From positions 1-18,404 of the forward strand of contig JAVBOO010000044.1 in assembly GCA_031550435.1 (NCBI GenBank): a stretch of DNA of 18,404 bases, read 5' to 3'. How positions within the stretch are numbered: the stretch's first letter is position 1; each line of letters opens with the position of its first letter. The DNA comes from JAVBOO01 sp031550435. Its GTDB lineage: Bacteria; Bacillota; Clostridia; Lachnospirales; WRAX01. Under the pieces are notes generated by a model. That model had not been told where the DNA came from and ran no database searches. It saw only the letters and a program-made list of their open reading frames with translations. This document shows, in pieces, positions 1-5,772 of the stretch. Position numbers and translations under genes: made by a program.

Positions 1-140
1 ACATATTTTTTTACAACCACGAACGCATTCAGCTCAAATCTAAACTGACACCGTTAGAAAAACGATGCCAGTCTGCTTAATTTTAAGATATTCTGCGATA
101 GGACTTCTTTTTTACTGTCCGTTGGCTTGGGTTCACTTCA
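1..140 (+). mobile_element. Right end of an IS3-family insertion sequence (cut by window edge)
   Basis: This is the 3' end of an IS3-family element: the last codons of the transposase, about 60 bp of non-coding tail, and a putative right inverted repeat ending in GGGTTCACTTCA at position 140. IS3-family ends normally finish with the dinucleotide CA, which fits. The same sequence occurs inverted at the other window end and identity stops at 141, one base past the proposed tip, which supports placing the element boundary at about 140. The rest of the element lies outside the window, so the left inverted repeat, orfA and any frameshift signal cannot be seen. Confidence 0.8.
3..80 (+). CDS. IS3-family transposase OrfB, C-terminal 25 codons (partial)
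   Basis: Reading frame 3 gives a protein tail containing FFYNHERIQLKSKLTPLEKR and then a TAA stop. The pattern YNxxRxQxxLxxLTPxE(x)R is the hallmark end of the DDE/rve integrase domain of IS3-family (IS150-like) transposases. Only the extreme C terminus is present because the window begins inside the gene; the catalytic DDE residues are not visible. The gene is partial because of the contig break, and nothing indicates a pseudogene. Confidence 0.85.
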   Translation: MFFYNHERIQLKSKLTPLEKRCQSA

Positions 141-141
141 C

Positions 142-479
142 AATTGCTTCGGTGTCTTTTTTTGCGCCGCAACGGCTCAACTCTCTGAAAAATATTACGA
201 TATATAAAGTAAGCGCTAATTATGAGTCAAAAACCGGTATTGCTCCGTTGCCGGTTGACTGCGAACAGTTGTATCCGGGGGAGAGAAGGCCGGAACCATA
301 TTTTCCGTAAATTTGCAGCTTTACCGATAAGGCATTTATTTTTCTAAATTCTTGTGTTATAATACCGTTCGGTTGCGTTTAACGGTTTTGTTGCATCGGT
401 AAAGACGCAATCCAAAAATGCTTTGCAAATACAGATTTGGCATCGCGTTTAAATATTCTTTATTACGGAGTGTGGTTTT
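142..479. other. Intergenic region between the IS end and the first gene
   Basis: No convincing gene was found. Open frames at 65-310 and 222-347 lack a ribosome binding site and resemble no family known to me. Just after the IS junction is GGTGTC followed by seven T (about 154-164), which looks like the 3' half of an intrinsic terminator. An AACCGG...CCGGTT inverted repeat lies at about 231-257. The extended -10 promoter of the downstream gene is at 355-363. Confidence 0.5.
355..363 (+). promoter_or_regulatory. Extended -10 promoter for the CNNM/CBS gene
   Basis: The sequence TGTTATAAT is a perfect TATAAT -10 hexamer preceded by the TGn extension. The -35 region about 17 bp upstream (TTTATT) is poor, as is usual for extended -10 promoters. 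It leaves a leader of about 110 nt before the GTG start at 480. Confidence 0.5.
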
Positions 480-1754
480 GTGGACCCGGACAGTACGAGT
501 CAACTTATTGCAATTGGATGTTTCTTGGCATTATCGGCATTCTTCTCCGCCTCGGAGACGGCGCTTACCTCTATCAACAGGATCAGGCTGAAAAGTATGG
601 TCGAACAAAAGGTTAAAGGCGCAGATACGGTAGAGAAGGTTATAGAGTCGCCCGATAAGCTTCTCAGCTCAATACTTGTCGGCAATAATGCCGCCAATGT
701 TTCAATCAGTTCACTTTCGACGGCGCTTATCATATCGGTATTTAAAGGCAACAGTGCCGCGATATCTATCGGAGCTGTAATTGTAACTATAGTTATTTTA
801 ATTTTCTCCGAAATAACACCTAAGACGGTTGCGGCTAATCATCCCGAAAAAATTTCATTGCTTGTGGCAAAGCCGATTAAGTTATTGATAACGTTACTTA
901 CGCCGATTGTTGTCATACTCGGTTTCATTACGGGAGTGCTCGTAAAAGCTTTCGGCGGCAAAAGAGATAATGCTGTAACCGTAACGGAAACCGAGATAAA
1001 AACAATGGTCGATGTTTCTCACAAAGAGGGTATTATTGAAACAGACGAGAAGATCATGATCAATAATGTTTTCGAGTTTGGAGACAATACAGCCAAAGAC
1101 ATAATGACTCCGAGAACGGATATCGTTTCGATATCATCAGAGGCAAGCTACGAAGATATTATGGAGACATTCAAGAGCGAGCGTTTTTCCAGAGTACTGG
1201 TATACGAAGATGATGTCGATCACATAATCGGCATATTGTTTTTTAAAGATTTTATATTCTGCGATATGAGCAGCGATAATTTTAATATTCAAAAGATACT
1301 GCGCCCGGCGTTTTTCTCTTACGAAAACAAGCCGATAAGCAGGCTTTTCTCCGAGATGCGTGTGCAAGGTATTCCGATTGCCGTCATCTTGGACGAATAC
1401 AGCGGAACATCCGGAATTGTTACCATAGAAGATTTGGTCGAAGAAATAGTCGGGGATATCTCCGATGAAGACGACGAAGAGGACGAAGATTTCGAAGTTG
1501 TTACAGACGATGAATATCTCGTTGACGGCGGCATGAAAATTGATGATTTCAACGACATGGCCGGAAGTGAGTTTGAGTCTCCGGACTATGAATCGATAGG
1601 CGGATTTGTTTTGGGACAGTTCGGCCACATACCTAAAGAGGGCGAAAAGCTCGTATACGGTAACTATAGTTTCCTAGTTGAGAAGATGGATAAGAATCGT
1701 ATTGATACTTTAAGGGTAACTTTTGATGTGCCGGAAAGCGAAGTAACGGAATAA
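480..1754 (+). CDS. CorC/HlyC-family membrane protein (CNNM + CBS pair + CorC_HlyC domain)
   Basis: This 424-residue integral membrane protein belongs to the family variously called hemolysin C, CorC or MpfA. Several members take part in magnesium (and cobalt) efflux or Mg tolerance. The N-terminal CNNM/DUF21 domain (about 1-185) has four hydrophobic stretches (about 8-28, 65-90, 95-115 and 130-155) and the family motifs FSASETALTS (22-31) and EITPK (111-115). A CBS pair follows (about 205-335) with MTPRTDI (209-215) and DEYSGTSGIVTIEDLVEEIV (305-324). An acidic run of Asp/Glu (328-337) links to the C-terminal CorC_HlyC domain (about 338-418). Length and order are standard. The start is GTG behind GGAG at 467-470. 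It is followed 21 nt later by the C39 peptidase gene, so the two are likely cotranscribed. The transported ion is inferred from the family. Confidence 0.88.
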   Translation: MDPDSTSQLIAIGCFLALSAFFSASETALTSINRIRLKSMVEQKVKGADTVEKVIESPDKLLSSILVGNNAANVSISSLSTALIISVFKGNSAAISIGAVIVTIVILIFSEITPKTVAANHPEKISLLVAKPIKLLITLLTPIVVILGFITGVLVKAFGGKRDNAVTVTETEIKTMVDVSHKEGIIETDEKIMINNVFEFGDNTAKDIMTPRTDIVSISSEASYEDIMETFKSERFSRVLVYEDDVDHIIGILFFKDFIFCDMSSDNFNIQKILRPAFFSYENKPISRLFSEMRVQGIPIAVILDEYSGTSGIVTIEDLVEEIVGDISDEDDEEDEDFEVVTDDEYLVDGGMKIDDFNDMAGSEFESPDYESIGGFVLGQFGHIPKEGEKLVYGNYSFLVEKMDKNRIDTLRVTFDVPESEVTE

Positions 1755-1775
1755 TTTGCGGCTAGGAGGATTTTT

Positions 1776-2924
1776 TTGGAAAGGATGTATAGATTTCTTC
1801 TCGGTCTTTCAAAGACTTTGATGTTTATTGTCGCGTCTTTTTCGCTTGTTTTCGGCTTCACAACCGAAACATTCAAAAATTCCATTGATATCGGCTTTAT
1901 TGCCGAGAAAAACGCAACAGAAGATTACAGCGTATATATAAACTCCGATTACGCGCTGAGTTACGAGTTTTTTATGTATGAGCAGGATTCGCTCAGCTCG
2001 GAAAAGCTTGCGTATCAAAAGCCGCAGACCGTTCGCGTACTGGATGTAGGCGAGGGCAAGTGGATTTATGCAGAGACTCGAATGGGCAAAGGCTGGATAA
2101 ACGCCGATTCGAAGGATATTTATATCGAGCATTTCATAAATTCATATAAAAGTGCGCGCAAGAGCGGAGAAGAAGTGTTGCTGCCGCCGGGCGTATATCC
2201 TGTCGTAACTCACGGCGAGGGTGATTGGTACTTAACAAGTACCGAATACGGCGACAGATGGGTTGAGCTTTCTTCCCTGCCGTTGTCGCTTGAGCTCGAA
2301 GCGCCGGCATATGACCAGCTGGACGGTTATAAATCAGCGTGTGAGTCCTTCGCGGCAACTATAGCGCTTAATGTATGCGGAGTTGATGTCGAGCCGGCTG
2401 AATTTGTGACATATGTGCCACAAAACCGGACAAAGCGGCACACAAGCAACGGAAAACTTATTTGGGGCGACCCGAGCGAAGAGTTTGTCGGCAGTATGAA
2501 CGGAGGAGGGTACTCAGCTTATCCTGTCGTTATAGAGAAAGCCGTTAACGATAACTTCGGAAACTATGTTGATGCAGAGGATATAACCGGAGCGGGGTTC
2601 GGCGATATAGTCAGGCATGTGTCTGCGGGTGAGCCTGTTCTTATCTGGTTTCATCCCAGCGGAAAAGAAGTATCGACTCCTTATGTGTGGGAAACACCGG
2701 CCGGTAAAGTTATAAACGCCGACTATGGCACTCATACGGTCGCGATTACGGGTTATAACCTTTCGAAGGGCACGGTAGTGTTTAATGACAGTCTGGGAGC
2801 GGTCAGACGTGAGCTGGAATGGAGCTTTATCGAAAAGACATATTCTTACACGGGCAGCAAGGCACTGGTGATCAGAAAACTAGAAGCTGTTCAGGATAAG
2901 ACGCTTGAAGCGAATAACAGGTAG
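1776..2924 (+). CDS. Exported C39-like cysteine peptidase with two SH3-like modules
   Basis: The protein has 382 residues. A basic N terminus and hydrophobic segment (about 6-28) form a signal peptide or signal anchor, so the enzyme acts outside the membrane. Residues 84-111 and 139-166 are two copies of a short module (V..GEGkW......G.gW), resembling bacterial SH3-type cell-wall-binding units. The C-terminal half (about 175-368) matches the Peptidase_C39_2 fold: catalytic Cys189 in SACES, GDPSEEFVGSMNGGGY (231-246), His320 in GTHTVAITGY, and Asn337/Asp338 in VFNDSLG. The triad appears complete. The target is unknown; the family is distinct from bacteriocin-exporting C39 peptidases since no ABC transporter is attached. 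The TTG start at 1776 sits 5 nt after AGGAGGA (1764-1770). An ATG at 1785 is possible but spaced worse. Confidence 0.82.
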   Translation: MERMYRFLLGLSKTLMFIVASFSLVFGFTTETFKNSIDIGFIAEKNATEDYSVYINSDYALSYEFFMYEQDSLSSEKLAYQKPQTVRVLDVGEGKWIYAETRMGKGWINADSKDIYIEHFINSYKSARKSGEEVLLPPGVYPVVTHGEGDWYLTSTEYGDRWVELSSLPLSLELEAPAYDQLDGYKSACESFAATIALNVCGVDVEPAEFVTYVPQNRTKRHTSNGKLIWGDPSEEFVGSMNGGGYSAYPVVIEKAVNDNFGNYVDAEDITGAGFGDIVRHVSAGEPVLIWFHPSGKEVSTPYVWETPAGKVINADYGTHTVAITGYNLSKGTVVFNDSLGAVRRELEWSFIEKTYSYTGSKALVIRKLEAVQDKTLEANNR

Positions 2925-2991
2925 CGCTGACTAAGTCATATGTACTTAATCTGCCCATTGTCTGCCAAAAAGAATTGCTTCTACTTACAAC

Positions 2992-3034
2992 AAAACGAAC
3001 GTATATCAATTGTGTGATATCCGTTCGTTTTTTA
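2992..3034 (+). terminator. Intrinsic terminator after the C39 peptidase gene
   Basis: The arms AAAACGAACG (2992-3001) and CGTTCGTTTT (3022-3031) pair perfectly. The stem continues through TATATCA (3002-3008) and TGATAT (3015-3020) with one mismatch, around a 6-nt loop ATTGTG. The 3' arm runs straight into a T tract. It would end the CNNM-C39 transcript and insulate the cassette downstream. Its 3' arm overlaps the direct repeat described next. Confidence 0.8.
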
Positions 3035-3076
3035 TTGAAAGCGTTAATCAGGAGTGCTGCCTTTTTTTGAAAGCAT
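3001..3076 (+). repeat. Direct repeat A flanking the ATPase/DUF4276 cassette (left)
   Basis: This stretch matches 4882-4982 imperfectly in the same orientation. Shared blocks in order are GTATA..TCAAT, GATATyCGTTyG, the perfect 20-mer TTTTTATTGAAAGCGTTAAT (3029-3048; partner 4914-4933), CAGGAGT, and TTTGAAAGCAT. Relative to the right copy it lacks 21 nt after GCGTTAAT. The two copies bracket the two-gene cassette closely and look like an old duplication of the cwlD leader. Confidence 0.75.
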
Positions 3077-3086
3077 TTAATCGTGA

Positions 3087-3116
3087 TTGATTTCAAAATG
3101 AGGAATATGATATAAT
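3087..3116 (+). promoter_or_regulatory. Promoter of the ATPase/DUF4276 cassette
   Basis: TATAAT (3111-3116) is a perfect -10 box with an upstream TG one base away (extended -10). TTGATT (3087-3092) lies 18 bp upstream as the -35. It follows the terminator and repeat A and precedes the TTG start at 3166 by about 50 nt, so the cassette appears to be independently transcribed. Confidence 0.65.
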
Positions 3117-3165
3117 CATTCATGTAGATATTGGATAGTAGTTGGTTAAGAGAGGTGCTTGGATT

Positions 3166-4242
3166 TTGATTGTAGACAAGATCGTTATAAAAGGATATAA
3201 ATCTATTGAGAGTTGCGAAATCTACTTAAACGACATAAATGTAATTATAGGTGCTAACGGGGCGGGTAAATCTAACTTTATTTCTGTTTTTATAATGCTA
3301 CAAAATATCTTTGATGCCAGTTTTCAAAGCTTTGTCAGTAAAAATGGTGGACCGGATTCTTTGCTTCACTTTGGAAGGAAACACAATGACAATATTTGTG
3401 TTGAAATCAGTTTTGGAAGCAACGGATATGGTTTTAGTTTGACTCCGACATCCGATAATCGAATGATGTTTTATGAAGAATGGTTCTTATGGAATCGGTC
3501 GGGTAAGAAACAACTCGGCTCCGGTCACTTTGAGTCTTTACAGGACAAAGGTACGGGAACCGGAATAGATAAATATGTTCAACCAACTATTAAAGCATGG
3601 CGAGTATATCACTTTCATGATACAGGAGTAACAGCACGTGTAAAAGGTTTGTGTGAGATAAATGACAACATGTTTCTTCGTCCCGATGCTAGTAATCTTG
3701 CTGCATTTTTATATCGTCTAAAGGAAACGGAGAATGAAACATACAAACGAATTGTAAAAACGGTAAAGTTAGTCGCTCCGTTTTTTGATGACTTTATTCT
3801 ACGCACTAATCTTTTTAACTCTAACAAAATAGAGTTGGAATGGCAAGAAACGGATAGTGATATACCTTTTAAAGCAATGCATTTGTCGGACGGAACGCTC
3901 CGATTTATCTGTCTTGCGACAGCACTGCTCCAGCCGGAGAACTTGCAGCCGGATACTATTTTAATTGACGAACCAGAGCTTGGTTTACATCCCTTCGCCA
4001 TAACAGTCTTGGCTTCGCTGATAAAATCGGTTTCTACTCGAGAAAAGCAAGTCATTGTTTCTACGCAGTCAATCGAGCTTTTAAATGAGTTTGATGTGGC
4101 GAATGTCGTAGTTACTGATAGGGAAAGTAATGCTTCTGTCTTCAGACGGCTGGAAGAAAAACATTTACAAGCGTGGCTTAAAGATTACTCACTCGGCGAG
4201 CTTTGGGAGAAAAATCTTTTAGGAGGGAGGCCTTCTAAATGA
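3166..4242 (+). CDS. AAA family ATPase (AAA_21/RecF-OLD-like), cassette gene 1
   Basis: This 358-residue, ABC-type AAA ATPase is of the kind found in OLD nucleases, PARIS AriA and related defence proteins. Walker A is GANGAGKS (29-36, Lys35). The region VYHFHDTG (148-155) is typical of this clade. A short signature LSDGT (240-244) precedes Walker B TILIDEPELGLHP (264-276, Asp268/Glu269), and VIVSTQS (296-302) is the switch region. No nuclease (Toprim) domain is fused: the protein ends about 55 residues after the switch. I chose the TTG start at 3166 because GAGAGGTG lies 8 nt upstream and the protein then begins MIVDKIVIKGYKSI, the usual start of the family; an in-frame TTG at 3142 has no ribosome binding site. 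It overlaps the next gene by 4 nt (ATGA), so translation is coupled. A defence role is inferred from family and context. Confidence 0.85.
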   Translation: MIVDKIVIKGYKSIESCEIYLNDINVIIGANGAGKSNFISVFIMLQNIFDASFQSFVSKNGGPDSLLHFGRKHNDNICVEISFGSNGYGFSLTPTSDNRMMFYEEWFLWNRSGKKQLGSGHFESLQDKGTGTGIDKYVQPTIKAWRVYHFHDTGVTARVKGLCEINDNMFLRPDASNLAAFLYRLKETENETYKRIVKTVKLVAPFFDDFILRTNLFNSNKIELEWQETDSDIPFKAMHLSDGTLRFICLATALLQPENLQPDTILIDEPELGLHPFAITVLASLIKSVSTREKQVIVSTQSIELLNEFDVANVVVTDRESNASVFRRLEEKHLQAWLKDYSLGELWEKNLLGGRPSK

Positions 4243-4895
4243 TGAATCTTTTTATTTACTGTGAAGGGCAGACAGAGGAAAGTTTTATTAAGTATGTTTT
4301 GATGGAAAGGCTCGCTGCTAAAAATATTTTTGTTACGCCAATTATAGCAGCAACCAAACGAACCGGTTTGAGAAAATATAGAGGCGGAACGTTACCATAT
4401 GGTCGAATGAGAGCAGAAATAAAGAAATTGTGTGCAAATAAGAGCTTTTATACAACCACAATGTTTGATTATTATGCTCTGCCGCAAGATGTACCCGGCA
4501 GAAAAAATCCGGTCGGGAAAACAATTTATGAGAGAGCTGGCTTTGTAGAGAGCCAATGGAAGCAGGATATCAATGAATCTAATTTTATCCCGAATGTGAT
4601 TATGCATGAGTTTGAAGGATTGCTGTTTTCCATGCCGGAGAAATTTGCATATGTTGGTTCACGTCCGGAGAACCTTAAGATAATGAGTTCGATCCGAGAT
4701 AAATTCGAAACGCCGGAGCATATTAACGACAGTGCAAGCACCGCTCCTTCCAAGAGAATCTTGGCCGTTTACCCTGAGTACGATAAGGTTTTGCATGGTA
4801 TTCAAGTCGCATTCGATATTGGGTTTGATACAATTATGAAGCAGTGCAGGCACTTTGCAGAATGGATTAATAAATTGGAAAGTATAAATCAATAG
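4239..4895 (+). CDS. DUF4276 family protein, cassette gene 2 (possible Toprim-like effector)
   Basis: The protein has 218 residues and matches DUF4276, a family commonly encoded next to AAA ATPases. Its characteristic motifs are all present: FIYCEGQTEESF (5-16), MFDYYALP (75-82), IMHEFEGLLFS (121-131), the block from FETPEHIND to TAPSKRI (156-174), and CRHFAEW near the end (203-209). The N-terminal EGxTE and the later Asp and His/Glu resemble the acidic metal-binding pattern of Toprim nucleases such as the OLD family, so a nuclease partner for the ATPase is plausible, but this is inference. The start overlaps the ATPase stop as ATGA, after AGGAGGG at about 4220-4226. The end of the gene runs into direct repeat B. 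No terminator stem was found after it. Confidence 0.82.
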   Translation: MMNLFIYCEGQTEESFIKYVLMERLAAKNIFVTPIIAATKRTGLRKYRGGTLPYGRMRAEIKKLCANKSFYTTTMFDYYALPQDVPGRKNPVGKTIYERAGFVESQWKQDINESNFIPNVIMHEFEGLLFSMPEKFAYVGSRPENLKIMSSIRDKFETPEHINDSASTAPSKRILAVYPEYDKVLHGIQVAFDIGFDTIMKQCRHFAEWINKLESINQ

Positions 4896-4982
4896 TATTG
4901 CGATATTCGTTTGTTTTTATTGAAAGCGTTAATATCCTGCAGGGTTCGCTAAAGCAGGAGTACGCCCCTTCTTTGAAAGCAT
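4882..4982 (+). repeat. Direct repeat B flanking the ATPase/DUF4276 cassette (right)
   Basis: This is the right-hand partner of 3001-3076. It starts within the last codons of the DUF4276 gene and ends in the cwlD leader. It carries 21 nt absent from copy A (4934-4954). These include TCCTGC (4935-4940), which can pair with GCAGGA (4954-4959), so only this copy has the small hairpin. Because it abuts cwlD at the expected distance, copy B is probably the native leader. Confidence 0.72.
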
Positions 4983-5035
4983 ATAGTCTCATTTCCCGAA
5001 TAAACTGTAAAAAAAAGCTTTACGAGGGGAATAAG

Positions 5036-5740
5036 ATGACTGATAAATTTAAGCAAATTTTTACAAAAGAGATTTTGCTGGCGGTGTTGTACGTTATCGT
5101 GATATCAGGGGGCTTGATAAATGTATATTACGGCGAAACAAAACCGGTATTTTCTCTGTGGAACAATAAGCGGGTTATTTTAATAGATGCCGGGCACGGA
5201 GGCTGGGACCCGGGCAAGCTGGGCTTGGGAGAGACGCCTGAGAAAGATGTAAACCTCAGTATAGCAAATAAGCTCCAAACGCTGTTGGAGCTTACGGGAA
5301 GTTATGTCGTTACTACCAGAGCCGAGGATAAATCTGTAGGGGAAACAAAATCATCGGATCTTAAAGGCAGAATCGAAATATCAAACGAAACAGGCGCAGA
5401 GATGTTTATATCCATACACCAAAACTCTTATCCCGACGAGAGTATCAAAGGCGCGCAGGTTTTTTATTTCGGAGACTCCAAAAACAGCGAAAAGCTTGCA
5501 AAGATTATACAGGAAGAGCTAAAACAGCTGAACCCGGCAAACAAAAGAGTTGCGATGGCAAACAACGATTACTATGTACTCAAGAACACAAAAATGCCTG
5601 CGGTAATCGTGGAATGCGGGTTTTTATCAAACGCTGAGGAAGCGGGACTTTTAAGCGATGATGCCTATCAGCTGAAAGTCGCTTGGGCTGTTTATAATGC
5701 GGTTGTCAAATATTACGGGGATTATGAGCCTGCGAACTAG
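5036..5740 (+). CDS. cwlD: N-acetylmuramoyl-L-alanine amidase, CwlD type (Amidase_3)
   Basis: This 234-residue zinc amidase cuts the bond between muramic acid and the peptide stem. CwlD acts in the forespore cortex to make muramic-delta-lactam, needed for spore germination. An N-terminal membrane segment (about 12-31) is followed by the Amidase_3 domain (46-228). Zinc ligands His54 (DAGHGG), Glu69 (PEKDVNL) and His128 (SIHQN) and catalytic Glu193 (VECGFLSN) are all present. Length matches B. subtilis CwlD (about 237). The frame stays open back to 4898, but ATG 5036 has GAGGGGA 5 nt upstream and places the membrane segment at the N terminus, so I prefer it. The upstream 4898-5035 part is non-coding leader within repeat B. 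It converges on the minus-strand gene ending at 5773. Other Amidase_3 enzymes with an N-terminal anchor remain possible. Confidence 0.85.
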   Translation: MTDKFKQIFTKEILLAVLYVIVISGGLINVYYGETKPVFSLWNNKRVILIDAGHGGWDPGKLGLGETPEKDVNLSIANKLQTLLELTGSYVVTTRAEDKSVGETKSSDLKGRIEISNETGAEMFISIHQNSYPDESIKGAQVFYFGDSKNSEKLAKIIQEELKQLNPANKRVAMANNDYYVLKNTKMPAVIVECGFLSNAEEAGLLSDDAYQLKVAWAVYNAVVKYYGDYEPAN

Positions 5741-5772
5741 GCATTATTTCGGGCGTTAACAACTCACAAACG

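Larger units (their letters stand above)
1..141 (+). repeat. Terminal inverted repeat, left copy (141 bp, perfect)
   Basis: Positions 1-141 are the exact reverse complement of 18264-18404. The next base differs (A at 142; the complement of 18263 is T) and the flanks are then unrelated or strongly shifted. The repeat is the IS3 end plus one base. The exact length matches a k=141 branching node of a de Bruijn graph, so it marks where the contig was cut as well as where the IS lies. Confidence 0.95.

Noticed and set aside
65..310. 81-aa plus-strand open frame at the left end
   Set aside because: It starts inside the transposase codons in a different frame, runs across the IS boundary into unrelated flank, and has no ribosome binding site.
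222..347. 41-aa plus-strand frame starting ATG at 222
   Set aside because: No ribosome binding site, basic low-information sequence, and no family resemblance.
1137..1628. 163-aa minus-strand frame opposite the CNNM/CBS gene, and other long antisense frames in secA and the cyclase
   Set aside because: They are shadows of well-supported genes, with no ribosome binding sites and no recognisable protein families.
3142..4242. Gene 1 of the cassette as a full OLD nuclease or an ABC transporter ATPase
   Set aside because: It ends soon after the ATPase core with no Toprim domain, and its signature (LSDGT) and lack of a permease partner do not fit a transporter.
4898..5035. N-terminal 46-residue extension of the amidase
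   Set aside because: It begins at a TTG without ribosome binding site, lies in repeat B, and would put the membrane segment in the middle; ATG 5036 has a strong ribosome binding site.
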